64,000 bases of DNA. Source: Diphasiastrum complanatum (Eukaryota; Streptophyta; Lycopodiopsida; Lycopodiales; Lycopodiaceae). A program made the position numbers and the translations under genes. The stretch spans positions 18,441,041 to 18,505,040 of the forward strand of contig CM055093.1 of the NCBI GenBank assembly GCA_029204225.1. The letters are read 5' to 3'. Shown piece after piece: positions 24,810 to 36,490 of this stretch. The notes below the pieces were generated by a model. It was not told where the DNA came from. It did not search any database and saw only the letters and a program-made list of their open reading frames with translations. Positions within the stretch are counted from its first letter, which is position 1. The number at the start of each line of letters is the position of its first letter.

Positions 24810-25700
24810 TGAAGAAACAAAACGTTTCTATTTACAAAGCTTTGCTAGCTTTAAGCCCTCTTCTGACGAAGATGTTTTCGAACACGAAAGTCAAAAGACA
24901 CGAAGCACGAAAGTTTCACGAACACCTGACCAGAAGACATGAACACAAAAGATTCGCGAACGAGAATCTTTTGCGGTCCAACACGAGAAAGTTAGACGAT
25001 GGAAATGAAACTAACGACACGACATGAAAAATGTTGCGAAACCCTTTCTACCCTCACGCTCCAAAGAGTACCAACAAAGATCATGCAAGTACCCAGAAGT
25101 ACAGATATATGATCTAATGGCATGACGTCAGCAGATACACTCTAGATCGTGGCTAATCTTCCACTCTTGTAATTTCCTGATTAGTTGTAGATGCTTAATC
25201 ACTCTAATCTTAAAGTTACATAGAGCGACTATATACCTTCTGGATGATACTTGACAAATATACGTATGAAGTAGTCTGATGCTCGTAAGCAATCGAGATG
25301 ATTTACAGACAATGAGTTCGCCTGCGTGCGAGTTGAGTTTTGTGATCAGGATCCATAGGGATCCACAAGTCTGCTAGTAAGCAAGACATGCACTCGTGAG
25401 AGAACTTAGTTCTCTCACACCAACGCACAGTGTGGATCTACATGCAGTGCTTGAAGAATCAGAGAAAATCAATGGATGATCTTGTAGCCATTGTGCACAT
25501 GTGATGTATGATCTTGGATGCAAATGTGTCTGCTGTTATTCGTGTGTCTGATTCTCCCATTCATTTCAATTTCGGACATTGGTTGAATTTGTTGAATGCT
25601 ACATTAATTTATAAACGTAGATCAGCAGTGCCTGACTACATTCTGGAGGACTGTAGGAGACTGTTTCGCGACCGTTTCGTGATCGCGAAATTTTTCTTCA
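24810..25700 (+). repeat. Copia-2d LTR
   Basis: Starts TGAAGAAACAAAACG after the purine tract and ends TTTTTCTTCA, an inverted match of its start. It is shorter (891 bp) than the other two full copies. One perfect TTCGCGAA lies at 24,953-24,960. No primer site follows; the next sequence is mid-gag. Confidence 0.86.
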
Positions 25701-25920
25701 TAAAAAATCACGCAGTCAGATCATGCTTCTTGAAAATCAGCTGACAAATTTGCAATGGGATGGCAAAGACCTCACATCCTTTATCAGAAAGATGAAGGAT
25801 CTGTTCCTTTCATTACACAATTCTGGAGCAAGAAATGCAATATCAGCAGAGAAGCAACTTACCTATATGTTAAGAGCTTTACCAAGGTCCTTCCAGACAA
25901 CCAGAATGCTGCTAGCAAAC
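25701..25920 (+). pseudogene. Copia-2e gag fragment joined to the 2d LTR
   Basis: From 25,705 the sequence follows the gag text of copy 2a from about 9,394 (NLQWDGKDLTSFIRKMKD, LRALPRSFQTTR). Primer site, leader and gag start (about 415 bp) are lost between LTR and gag. At 25,921 it switches to the 3' end of Gypsy B. It is a relic of a second element that once shared the 24,810-25,700 LTR. Confidence 0.8.
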
Positions 25921-26063
25921 TGATCTGATGACATTTTTGACTTTTGCTCATCAGTCTTTTCTCATTTTTCATTTTTTTTTATAATGTCTTTTCCAAAAAA
26001 AAATATCAATTAAGTAGTGAAAACAAAAAACTGAAAAACAAATAAAATAAATAATCATTTGGA

Positions 26064-28597
26064 TCATGGTCGCTGAGTTGGCAGAGCAGACTGCCAAAAC
26101 TTGCGTAATCGGCTGCCATTTACGGGAGTATCAAAGCGTCTACAATACAAGTGTTCCAAAATCACTGCTCCATGGTTCAGGATTTCCTTCACTCTATACG
26201 GGCCTTCACCAGTAAACTTTAATTTCTCCTTGATCAGCTTGGTTTTGTACGTCAATGCTAGATCTCCTTCTTTCAGATCCTTTTTGTGTAATCGACAATC
26301 GTGCCAGGGCTTCCGACGATCTTTCTTTGCTACTAACGCATGGACTGCCATCAAATCAGTTTCAGACAATTTGTGCAAAGCTTCATGATGCAGTTGTAAA
26401 GATTTATCATCATCTAATCGCTCTGTTGCTGCTATGCGTAAGGATGGTATTAAAAATTCAATCGTCATAACGACATCTTGACCATAAACAAGTTGAAAGG
26501 GTGTTTGATTTGTACTACTCTTCTAAGCAGTTCTGATTGCCCGTAATGCTGCATGTAGTTTATGTTCCCAATCAGACCGACTCGCTTCAACTGTTTTCAT
26601 CGTGATAGTACAAAGAATCTTATTGAAAGATTTAGCTTGGCTATTCCCTCTGGAATAATATGGAGTATTTAAGCGGTGTATAACAAAAAAATCTTCCAAT
26701 AAACACTTTATCGTTTGATTAACAAAGTGTGTACCCCGCTCACTGACAATCTTGATCGGACATCCAAATCTGATAATAATATTTTCATAGAGAAACTTGG
26801 CCATGGATTTCGCATCAGCAACTTTCACAACTTTGGCTTCAACCCACTTGGTCATATAATCAGTTGCTAAAATAATGTATTGGGCCTGAGATCCTTGTGC
26901 GGTATAATCTAGGTCCCATTTTTCAAATGGTGTTTGTGAGAAAACCAGATGTAAGGTTTCATAGTTCTGTCTAGTAGGCCATCGTGCTCGTTGGCAAACA
27001 TCACATGTCTGAATAAAATTTCCAGTGTCCTTATGAAGCGTAGGCCACCAACAACTTGATTGCAAAAGTTTGCAAACAGTAATATCTGTAGAAAAGTGTC
27101 CTTCGCCCATGCCATCATTTGAAAACATGATCAAATTTGATATTTCATGTGGTAAAACACATCTACGAAGAATATTGTTTGATCCACAATGATACAACTG
27201 ACCCGCAATCAATTGATAAGGTTGAGTCTTATGAATTGATTGCCTCTTCTATACTTTTTTCAAAGAGTCATTCGGTTGTCCTAGCATCAAGTACTCAACA
27301 ATATCTGTTGCCCACTCAAGTACTGCCTCTACATAAAATAATACAGCATCTGGTAATTCATCATCCACTTCAGTATTAACTGGTGTGAATTCAACTCGTG
27401 AAATATGGTCGACAAGATGATGTTGCTTTCCCTTACGAACCACAATTCGAAAGTCAAATTCAGTCAATAACAGTAACCATCTTGTAGTACGTCCTATATT
27501 GCACGTCTTGTTTACCAAGTAAAGTAACGACTGATGATTTGTATAAAATGCAAAGTGCTTTCCATGAGATAATGTCAAAATTTTCCTACATTAAAAACTC
27601 ATGGCCAACGCTTCACGTTCTGTTGTTGAATAGTTCTTCTCTGAATCTATAAGTTGTCTGCTTGTAAATCGTATTGGATAGTCCTTCTTATATACATCTG
27701 GCTATGTCAAAACTGATCCAATTGCATATTTTGAGACATTAGTGTGAACATGAAATTCAATCGTCCAATCTGGAGAACGAAGTATTGGTGCTGAGGCTAA
27801 TGCTTTTTTAATTTTTTCAAAGGCTTCTAATGCTTGTCCAAATAGGGACAATGGTTAGTTTGTATATAGGTCTTGCAAGATCAGCAAAGAAGATAATAAA
27901 AAATAGTTCGCATGACCCATAAACACATAAACTCCACGAATTGTTGTTGGCAGTGGCAATTCCACAATAACCTTGATTTTAGAATAATCCGTGGCAATGC
28001 CATGTCTTGATATCACGTGTCCAAGAACAACTCCATGGGAAATCCATATATGGCAATCTTCTGGATTCAAGGAAATTTGATACTTGCGACAACGTTCAAA
28101 TACTTTTTCCAGTCGATCCAGGTGATCTGAGTCTGTGCTATGGACTCCAAGGTCATCCAAGTAAATTTCAAGAATTTTTGTAAATAATCTTTAAAAGAAA
28201 ATTGCATTACTCTTTGAAACGAACTTGGTGTATTACAGAGTCCAAATGGCATTACTTTGTAAGCATAGGTCCACCATTTTGTTGCAAAGGCTATTTTATG
28301 GTGATTTTTAGGTGCAATTTTGACCTGGTTGTCCATCCATAAAACTATAAGCTTCCGCTCCAGCAAGGCGGTCCAAAATGCTTTTAGTAAAAGGTAACGA
28401 AAAGTGATCTTTTCTTGTTACTTTGTTCAAGGCCTTGAGATTCACACAAATTCTCAATTTCCCATTCTTATTAGGAACAATGACAATTGGTGAAACCCAT
28501 TTGTCGGTATGCTCGATCTCATAAATGAAATCAGCGTCAAGCAATCTTTGAAGCTCTTTCTTTATCAGATCCACAACATTAGGAGATAGAACTTTGT
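26064..28597 (-). pseudogene. Gypsy B pol: RT, RNase H, integrase
   Basis: Pieces at 28,308-28,574 (RT start, WVSPIVIVPNKNGKLRICV), 28,067-28,366, 27,855-28,160, 27,249-27,578 (RNase H tail), 26,523-27,212 (integrase) and 26,064-26,468 (integrase tail with EGPYRVKEI, the GPY module). The integrase piece shows the aspartate (ATDYMTKWVEA) and SERGTHFVNQ, where the usual SD-RG aspartate reads as glutamate. The glutamate block reads NSQAKSFNK, so the catalytic Glu is replaced by lysine. With the frameshifts this is clearly inactive. Confidence 0.84.
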
Positions 28598-28609
28598 GTA
28601 GGGAAGAGG

Positions 28610-29804
28610 TGTTGTGAAAATAGGTCTAACTAAAAAAGAAACGAACTAAAAAAGAAACGAATGAAATCAATTCGAGTGTCTAAAAAGAAAACTTTTCGTG
28701 TATGGCGAAATAAACTATCTTCCTCTTTCACAATGCATGACTACGCCTATCAATTTCAAACAAAACAATAGTGAAAGAAATCACGTTTGATCTTATAGTA
28801 ACTAACTTTGGAATCATCAGTACTACATTAATTACGTAGCCAAACAACTAAGCATTGAATTATCAGACAAATAATTTGTCACAAAACACTAGACAAATAA
28901 TTAGTTGCAAAGAACTACAGAAACGCATACATTATGAGACGAAGCTGAACGCAATAAAAGATAGTATTGATTCAAAATGAAACAGAAGTAAATGAGTACA
29001 ATAAGTTGCGGATCGAAGCTGCATACTCTATGCTATCTTTGAGCAGCTAAAAATGAATGTTTGAATTAAGTGCAATGCTAATAAGCAGTAGCGCAATAGC
29101 AATCTCTAAAACAACTCTAAGAAGTGAGCTAGAATGCTCAGGAGTGTTCAAGCTCGCAAGCTTGAGAGAGAGAGCTAACTATTCAAATGCTTTTTCTGAT
29201 GATCACTTGAAACTGTATAAATATGAACATCTATATATACTAAGCAATTAGGTCATCAAATGTGATCGCCAATTGGCTGGTGATCCACTGGCATCCATCT
29301 GGTTCCTTGTCATTGATTGCTGATAACGGTGGAGATTGGCCGTAAACAGTCTGTCTGCATAAATGAATCAAACTATCACTTATGCAGAAATGAACTAAAA
29401 TAGCCACAGGCGACACTGTTGCAAAAAGGTGACAGTGTCGAGATTTTGCGACAAAAGACGGCATTGCCCGTAAATCTCATTTAGGGTTGCCCTACACTTT
29501 GCCAGAGTCATTTCCTTAATATTTGAGGCTCTTTGGAAAAAGCGAAAAATGCGACTCCGCATATTTGCACGAGATTCCTGACATGCGAAAAATGCGAAAA
29601 AGACGACACTACATTTTTATGCGAGATTTCTAACAAGCGAAAGATGCGACCCTATTATCAAACTTTGTGTATTTTTACAGACTTCGTAAAAACACTTATA
29701 AACTTGCAGACTGTAGAAACACGGGAAAATCCGCAGAACTGGATAAACAATGGATGAAGATTAAAACGGATTAGTCGATTAGTAAGAAGGATAATAATCC
29801 AACA
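28610..29804 (-). repeat. Copia-3 3' LTR
   Basis: Minus strand starts TGTTGGATTATTATCC directly after the purine tract and ends TTTTCACAACA at the Gypsy B border, giving TGTTG...CAACA inverted ends over 1,195 bp. No second copy is present for comparison, so the ends rest on the terminal repeats and the neighbouring elements. Repeated words such as GCGAAAAATGCGA at 29,540-29,650 suggest short enhancer-like repeats. Confidence 0.72.
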
Positions 29805-29811
29805 CTCCCCC

Positions 29812-31170
29812 TTAATCTAAATCCTTGAATGTCTTGACCTTCAAACTTAGTTCGACATAGAATCTTCTCTGTGATTCCAAACTTAATGCTCTCGTAAAAA
29901 CATCTACTGTCATATCTTGCATTCTACAGTACTGCAATCTAACCTCTTCATTGAGAACTTTGTTCTTGACAAAATGATACTTCAGTTCAAATCCCTTACT
30001 CCTGGAATGAAATCTAGGGTTGGATGATAAAGCGATGGCACTTTGATTATCACAATAATGTCGTCGGGACATATTGATTTAGACCGATATATGAGAGTAA
30101 GTTCCTCAGCCAAATTGCTTCCTTTGTAGCTTGAGAGGCTGCAATATACTCTGATGCAGTGGAAGATAGAGCTATTGAAGATTGCTTGCGATTGTTCAAG
30201 AAAATTGGATTATTGTTGAGGAAGAATGTAAATCCGGAAGTGGATTTACAAGTGTCTACATCGCCTACCCAACTTGCATCTGTGTAACCACTGAGTGAAT
30301 TGAGTTTGTCATTGCTGACTGCTTCATAACAAATGCAAAAGTCCATAGTAGCTCGAAGATATCTCATGACTCTGATGAGAGCCTTCCAATGTGTTATACC
30401 AAGATTAGTCATAAACTGACTGAGAGAGCTGACTGCAAAAGCTATGTCTGGCCTGGTACAGATCATGGCGTACATAAGAGATCCTATAATAGAATGGTAA
30501 GGATACTCACGCATCTGCTGCTTCTCATGAATTATTTGGGGACACTGGTCCTTTGACAATTTGAGTTCTAGTTCCATTGGTGAGAGAGCTAACTTGCAAT
30601 TAATCAGATTATATCTGACTAACATGTTATAGATGTATCTCTGTTGTGTAATGTTAACCAACTTTTGTTTTGTCTTTGTGGGTTTGTATACCAAGGCAGA
30701 AATGAGCTTTGCCCAAATCGGTCATGTCGAATTCGAAAGATAGCATTGTCTTGGCCTTTTTTATCAGATCAGTATTGTTGCTGAAAAACAATGTATCATC
30801 CATGTATAAGGTGATAATGATAAAAGATTGTTGCACTGCTTTGAAGTAAACATTTGAATATGATTCTTTGAAACCAGTGTAGGCTTGATCTGAAGTAGTG
30901 TAGTTGATGAGAACACATTTGATACTCTAGAAATCGAGCTTCTTCCTGAGATCTTGAGGTATCTGCACAAAAGTAGTACATCCAAAAACTCGTAAGTTTG
31001 ATAAAGAAGGTTTGGTACCTGTCCAAACTTCGAATGGTGTTTTGTTATTTTTAAGATTTTGTTGATGGTTTTTCTGATGTTTTTGGAAATCTGCTGGGAA
31101 GGATTGTTCACCCTTCAAATTGAAAGTTTTGTGATCAAAATCGAAGGTACTTGCAACTCGACGAACGTTT
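29812..31170 (-). pseudogene. Copia-3 integrase tail, RT (partial) and RNase H
   Basis: The integrase C-terminal block (TPFEVWTGTKPSLSNLRVFG, about 30,970-31,050) passes almost directly into the RT catalytic region (LYMDDTLFFSN, near 30,800). The fingers and first palm part of RT are deleted. Then come DMTDLGKAHFCLGI, the RPDIAFAVSSLSQF block and RNase H (YTDASWVGDVDTCKSTSGF, SSTASEYIAA) in 30,050-30,694. The end is 29,812-30,072 (CDNQSAIALSSNPRFHSRSK, QDMTVDVFTRAL). Frameshifts lie near 30,690 and 30,060. Confidence 0.84.
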
Positions 31171-31467
31171 CCTGAAAGAGAATAAAAAGTTATCAGCTTT
31201 GATGATAATTTTTGCCTACTTTTGACCAAAATCTGGTAGATTTGATCGATTTTTGTTGTTTTTTTTAATATCTCAGATCCAGATGGATCTTAAGATTGGT
31301 GATTTGAATAGTTTTCCCTGTTCAATAATCAAATAAGAATTCAAACAAGCAAATCCACTCAAATAAGACAAAATCACTCCCAAACTAACCCTAAATGCAG
31401 ATTTAACACTATTCATGCCACGACAAGATGCCTAATGCAAGCTAACCATCCAACAAATTGGTGTAGC

Positions 31468-31485
31468 TCCCCGGCAACGGCTCCA
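31468..31485 (-). promoter_or_regulatory. Gypsy B primer binding site, tRNA-Asp
   Basis: Minus strand TGGAGCCGTTGCCGGGGA, one mismatch to the complement of the plant tRNA-Asp(GTC) 3' end, four bases inside the LTR. Confidence 0.88.
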
Positions 31486-31489
31486 AAAT

Positions 31490-32243
31490 TGTAGTGTGTT
31501 TTCTTCCTATCCTAACCTCAACCCAAGATCTAAGCAATCTAGCATCAAAGAGTAGAAGTTAGTCATCACACAGAGGTTCATTCCCATGAGAGTGATAACA
31601 TATCTCAGAATTCAGCATGAACGAAAGACCTACATTTAACTCTAACATCCATTAACCCTAAGCATTAACACTACAAGCATTACGCATCCATTAACACTAC
31701 TTTCTCAATGATAATAGCTTACTCTTTATCCCTCTCCCTTTCTCTCTCACAAAAAGTATAAGAACATGCAAACCCAATAACAACCATATCCAGCAATTAA
31801 CAAATACAAAGAAAAGCATGAGAGATGGAGGAAAGTGATAGAGAGCAAGGACATTCATAAATCCATTTCACAAGAGAACCAATCTGCTTTATTGAAATGA
31901 AGATATGTACATGTGTAGAAAACTCAAGTTGGTCCCCTTTTATAGCAGAGAGGACTCTGGCCTCAAAATCCTATTGGTCCAATTCTGCCTCCCTAACTAT
32001 TCAAATTTAAAGAAGAGTGGGAACTATCCAAAATTGGAGGGAGATCCAACTTTATTCACTAACTTGACATTTAGGCTTGCGACATTAAAAGTCTTGCAAA
32101 AAGGCCTAAAGTCCTTCTATTGACTTTCTAATTATCAAATAACTATGTAATCATCGGGTTGGACTTACACACGCAGGGTGCCAAATCTCTCTCACTTATT
32201 AACTAGGGTTAGGGTTGCATTGGGATTCGCAAACCCTCCAACA
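31490..32243 (-). repeat. Gypsy B 5' LTR
   Basis: Minus strand starts TGTTGGAGGGTTTGCGAAT at 32,243 and ends CACACTACA at 31,490, 754 bp, followed by the tRNA-Asp primer site. It contains the CCAATAGGATT block and a TATAAAA box (near 31,940) shared by the family. Upstream of it (from 32,244) lies the protease scrap of an unrelated older Gypsy element. Confidence 0.88.
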
Positions 32244-32299
32244 TCGATCTTCATAGTAGAATCATGATTCCGAAGGATGATACGGTTATGACCCTAGTC

Positions 32300-32385
32300 T
32301 GAAGCACTTGGGATGTGCGGAGCCACGATCTACCAAGTAGAACCTGGTAGGATAAAGGGGATTCAAGCAAGTCCAAGACTACACC
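32300..32385 (-). pseudogene. Gypsy protease C-terminal scrap of an older element
   Basis: Minus frame with LLESPLSYQVLLGRSWLRTS, the conserved block after the active site in plant Gypsy proteases (compare LLGRPWLRVAQV in Gypsy A). The DGG active site is not present. About 28 residues are recognisable, and Gypsy B inserted beside it. Confidence 0.6.
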
Positions 32386-32794
32386 GTATATCTTGGAAAA
32401 ATAAATTTTTTTTTTATGAATCATGTAATCATGCACAAATGAGAATAATCTCACTATCACCCAAAACATAAACTCATCATTATTTGGCATATTCCTCCAA
32501 AATCTGCATATGTTGTTACTAACATATCTCATTGGGAATCTTATAACTCAACTACCAAAGAGTTCTATTTCTCATGAGTATATGGGAAATCTCTAAGACA
32601 AAGAACATATCCAATCTCACGAGTTTTCCAACCCAACTTACCTCTTACAACATAATTTCTTCCACTCAATCTTTTGGATTTATCTCCTCTAATCTCCTAA
32701 ATTCCATGTTAATCTGGTTCCATTCATGTCGCTGCAATTTTACATGCATTGTCAAACAGTCTGTAGAAATACTCTATTATTGAAGACATGCAAG

Positions 32795-32945
32795 AGAATG
32801 GCGCCCAACTTATCGGGGTAAGCCAACTTATCAAGGAGATCCGACTTGGGCCAACATATTGGGGAGTCTGACTTGTCGACTCGACTGACATATCGGGGAA
32901 ACCCGACTTGTCCGACATATCAACTTACTCGACATATCGACTTCT
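32795..32945 (+). repeat. Short degenerate tandem repeat
   Basis: Words such as ACTTATCGGGG, CGACATATCGGGG and CCGACTTGTC recur about every 15-30 bases. Copies are imperfect and the exact unit is unclear. Confidence 0.55.
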
Positions 32946-33940
32946 CCAACTCAATTGGCCACGACAACAACTCGCTCAACTTCCGAATAGTCGAAGCCTT
33001 CTCACACTCACTTCTTGTATAGTGCAACGACTTGAACAATGATAGTAGCAGCCACGATCTCCTATAGAGAGTACAATTGCTCCATATCTTCTTTGTACAC
33101 TCATTAGCACAAATGTAAATTGTATATAATTGATCATTGTAATCAATTAAGCATGCAATCAAGTAAATTGAGTTATGAATTCAACTAAATGAATTCTCAT
33201 CATCATCATAATTAGAATCAAATGGATTACTCTTTTTTCTCCAATTGTATTTGTCTCCTGATTTTGTTTCATTCTTTGTTCTCTCATGTCTATCAAAACT
33301 TGACGTTGATTGTAACTAAATATGGATGGATCAACTTTGTGGAATGACATTCGTCCCGATCTGAGATTCATTCACTTATTCAGTCCAGGGATGCTGGATC
33401 TTGATGGTTAAATCTGTTTGGATCTGATCAGTTTATGTTGTCTATTAGTGGAAAATTAGTCATTTTTCTTGGTCTTTTTTTTAGATATCTCAGTGATCTT
33501 TGTTCAGATCGGCCTAATAGATCTACCTATTGATGATTCCTGCGAAGGTTGATTTGGTGAAGATTGACGAGGGTTCTTTGTACTGCTTGGTAGTCAATTT
33601 TTTTTTTTTTTTGCAAAAGACTGAAAATGAACTCTCGCCCTCTTAACTGTAGCTGATTGGATCTGGCTTGGTTCAGACTGGCGAAGGTTAATTCTGTATG
33701 GTATGAAATTTTTTAATTACTTAGAGGGTTTTAGATTCAATTTTTTTCTCACAGTTTCACCAAAATTTCTTATGAACTCTAGCTGACTTTGTTTTAGATC
33801 AAAAATATTTTTTTGAGCACAATGGACCAGGTTGTGAAGATTACTTTGGCGAGGATTCACTGATTTGGCAAAAATTTCAATTTTCCTTATAAAATTACTC
33901 AGAAAACTTTAAAAGTCTCACAACTTACTGAACTATTAAG
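32946..33940. other. Unassigned sequence before Copia-4
   Basis: No gene recognised. A 70-codon minus frame (33,159-33,371) starting MNLRSGR is reminiscent of a Gypsy gag tail but too short to claim. Words GCGAAGGTT near 33,544 and 33,681 recall the Gypsy C and D untranslated regions. Confidence 0.4.
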
Positions 33941-34595
33941 TGTGAAAATTGTCAACATTTCCTAGCTAGTTTGAGGCCTAAATTGGCAATTTTTGTACAT
34001 AGTTTTGGATCTAACCTTTCACACATGTGAAAGAGGCCTAGATACTTTTATTTTAGTATATATTTCATATTAAAGAAGTCCCAAACTTCAGGACCTTCGA
34101 AATGACACCAAAATCATGTTAGTTGGACATATAAGCCAAAATTGGCTATTTTAGGCTACTGGTGCCCTAAAATTGGGTCCTAAGTTCTAGAGAGAGGAGA
34201 GAGAGTCATCTCTCTCACCTATATTAGGCTGAAATTTGTGGAGAACAGGTTGGAGAAACTTATTGTATTGTTGAGAGAGATCAATAGATCATTGTCACAG
34301 TTTCTTCCTCCATTGAGAGCATTGCTTTGTGTATTGTCTTCAAGCTTTTGTGTATGATCTTAAGAGGTTTCCAAAAGTGGTAGGCTACTGTTGTAGGGCT
34401 AGTATGCTGTTGTTTTTGGCTGCCATCAGTACCTTTTATTAGTTTCTTTTGTCTCTTGAATGCTTTGTCAAGTTCATGTGTATCAAAGGTAGCATTAGGA
34501 TGCTTTGCCATTTCTAGCTTTTGTAGCTTGTTGTGCAAAGATCTTAGCCAAGTATTTTGGGAGTTTGGATCCATTCAAGATCCACTTCTTTCACA
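33941..34595 (+). repeat. Copia-4 5' LTR
   Basis: Starts TGTGAAAATTGTCAAC and ends TTCTTTCACA, giving TGTGA...TCACA inverted ends, 655 bp, with the tRNA-Met primer site directly after it. Outside the first 16 bases it matches the 3' LTR poorly. Confidence 0.75.
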
Positions 34596-34606
34596 TGGTA
34601 TCAAAG
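34596..34606 (+). promoter_or_regulatory. Copia-4 primer binding site, initiator tRNA-Met
   Basis: TGGTATCAAAG, abutting the LTR end without spacer; one change from the canonical TGGTATCAGAG. Confidence 0.8.
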
Positions 34607-35049
34607 TTAATTGGCTATTATTTTTAGTAAGGTTTCCACTTATGGTGATATTTGGATGTTTGATCAAGTTCTAGCATGATTATGCATTGCACTGTTGATC
34701 AAATCTTACTAACCTTTGTTTTGTGAGTTGAAATTGTGGATCAAAAGCATATTTCAGTAGAGATTGTCACTTCTTCTCCCAAAATCTAAAACTTTTCGGG
34801 ATTTGTCAATGATGTTGCAGCTGTTTGTGTCGAATTCGACCCTCCGACTAGAATGTAGGATTTTTTTGAGTCAAAACGGTTTCCAAAAATTCTAGAAAGT
34901 TTGATCCTGAATTTTTTGACCTTTTGTTCAGAAATCTGAGCCTTCTATTTCTAGATGTTTAGGATGCTCATTAATGAATGGATTTGAGGCTGAGCATCAA
35001 ATTCCAACAAACTTGAGGGCTACATTTGACATAGCAAGCCAAATCATGT

Positions 35050-36160
35050 TTGTTTTCTACAAAAGAGTTTGTATATGGTCTTAAGCAACCACCAAGGAGT
35101 TGGTATGCTGAGCTTAGCTCTTTCTTACTTTCACAAAATTTCATGGTGAGTGGATATGATCATTTACTTTACTATAGATTTGTTGGAAATCAGGTTAATA
35201 TCCTTCTTATCTATGTGGATGATATCATATTGAGTGGAGGCAATAAGCAAGATATTGATGATATCAAGTTTGCACTCAAAAAGGAGTTTGAGGTGCATGA
35301 TCTTGGCCTTTTGCATTATATCTTGGGAATAGAGGTATTTAGTACTTCTCAATTTACATTCATATGTCAAGAGAAGTATGCTCATTCTATTCTACAAATA
35401 TTTCATATGGTAGATGCTAAAGCTTATGATACACCACTGGAGTCAAATGTAAAGTTAACAAGAGGTAATGAAAGTTCCTTCGAGGACATTACTCCTTATA
35501 GGAAGCTAGTTGGTTCACTCATATATCTAACCATCACAAGTAGATTAAGCCAATTTATGCAAAATCCTAGTGTGGAGCATTGGAAGCTAGGCAAGAGGGT
35601 ATTGAGATACATCTTGGGAACAAGAGATTTTGGCATTTTTTATGGAGGACCATCACCTAACTTGTTTGGATTTTCAGATTCAGACTTTGCTGGAGATCAA
35701 ATGGATAGAAAATCCATAAGTGCACATGCTATTTTAATAGGTGATGGAGCTATCTTATGGATGTCAAAGAAACAAGCTACTATCTCATTATCATCTAGTG
35801 AGACCGAGTACAAAGCTCTTACATCTTGCACAAAGGAGATGTTATGGATCAAGAGGATGGTAAGTGATCTTCACTTGCTGGATTTCTCAAAGATTCCAAT
35901 CATCTTTTGTGACAAAATTTCATCCCAAATATTGGCAAGCAATCCTATCTTTCATGCAAGGAGCAAGCACATTGAGGTGGCATATCACTTTGTGAGAGAA
36001 CAAGTCATGGCAAAGGAAGTGGAGCTTCAACATGTTTCTTCAAGGGAATGTGTGGCTGGTATCTTCACCAAAGCATTGGGAAAAGACTTTTTTATGAAGC
36101 ATAGAACATTACTTGGTGTACTATCTAAATCTATGCTAAAACTAGTTGAAGAGGGAGTGT
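35050..36160 (+). pseudogene. Copia-4 RT C-terminal half and RNase H, open frame
   Basis: An uninterrupted frame of about 370 codons that begins inside RT. It shows FVYGLKQPPRSWY, the catalytic LIYVDDIILSGG (about 35,205), HDLGLLHYILGIEV, YRKLVGSLIYL and RNase H blocks (FSDSDFAGDQMDRKS, SSSETEYKAL, ARSKHIEVAYH, IFTKALGKDF). The ATG at 35,050 is not the original start; the upstream half of pol was deleted. The stop codon TGA overlaps the first bases of the 3' LTR (TGTGA). Absence of any stop over 1.1 kb is unusual among the elements here. Confidence 0.85.
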
Positions 36161-36490
36161 GAAAATTGTCAACTAGTCCTGACATTTTATTTGGCATTTT
36201 TGGAGGCCAAAATGAAATCTCAGCTCAGAGGTATTTCATATTTGTCAATAAGGCTTTAAATAGTGGTATTACTACTTTTGGCAAGTAGATAAGTGGATGA
36301 GAGTCATGTTTAGACCCATTCTAATTAGCTTTTTTTGATACATTGCATTTGGACTAGTATTGCTAGGTTTTTGGTTAAGTACCTAGAAGTTGCCATTTCA
36401 GGGCATACTTAGGGAAAGTGAATTAATGACATATTGGCTGCTATAAATAGTTGTACCTACATGGAGAATAGATCATTGTTTCCTCTTATG
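36158..36490 (+). repeat. Copia-4 3' LTR, diverged or truncated
   Basis: Starts TGTGAAAATTGTCAAC after the purine tract. Shared words with the 5' LTR are few (the first 16 bases, TTTGGCA, AATAGATCATTGT followed by TTTCCTC), and the tail matching TTCTTTCACA is not seen. The right border is my estimate. Confidence 0.55.

Larger units (their letters stand above)
22050..25700 (+). mobile_element. Ty1/Copia element 2d, 3' half with 3' LTR
   Basis: Begins abruptly inside gag just before the zinc knuckles and runs through protease, a deleted integrase, RT, RNase H, a purine tract (GAGAGGGAGC, 24,800-24,809) and the 3' LTR. The 5' LTR, primer site and most of gag are missing. The integrase core is removed between about 22,795 and 22,810. 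A gag scrap of another copy follows the LTR directly. Confidence 0.85.
28610..31170 (-). mobile_element. Ty1/Copia element 3, 3' half only
   Basis: On the minus strand: integrase C-terminus, the second half of RT, RNase H, a purine tract (AAGGGGGAG, beside 29,805) and a long 3' LTR. The 5' LTR, gag, protease, integrase core and RT N-terminus are missing. It sits inside Gypsy B; its left boundary with Gypsy B pol is at 28,609/28,610, and its high-coordinate end is a deletion scar in the Gypsy B leader. Confidence 0.8.
25921..32243 (-). mobile_element. Ty3/Gypsy element B, lacking 3' LTR, gag and protease
   Basis: On the minus strand the 5' LTR (32,243-31,490), primer site and part of the leader (to about 31,175) are followed by truncated Copia-3. 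Pol resumes at about 28,597 and runs to a 3' UTR ending at 25,921. The 3' UTR word CTGATGAGCAAAAGTC is shared with Gypsy A and C. Gag, protease and the RT N-terminus are gone together with the 5' part of Copia-3, so one deletion probably removed both. Confidence 0.82.
33941..36490 (+). mobile_element. Ty1/Copia element 4, internally deleted
   Basis: 5' LTR, primer site and a leader of about 450 bp run straight into the second half of RT, then RNase H, a purine tract (GAAGAGGGAG) and a 3' LTR. Gag, protease, integrase and the RT N-terminus are missing, so the internal region is only about 1.56 kb. The right end near 36,490 is uncertain because the 3' LTR diverges strongly from the 5' one and no target duplication was found. 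Confidence 0.75.

Noticed and set aside
7961-25700. Copia-2a and Copia-2d as the two ends of one element interrupted by the ferredoxin island
   Set aside because: Both include the zinc knuckles and protease start, so they are different copies.
875-32243. Gypsy A and Gypsy B as two halves of one element split by insertions
   Set aside because: Both contain RT, RNase H and integrase, so they overlap and must be separate copies.
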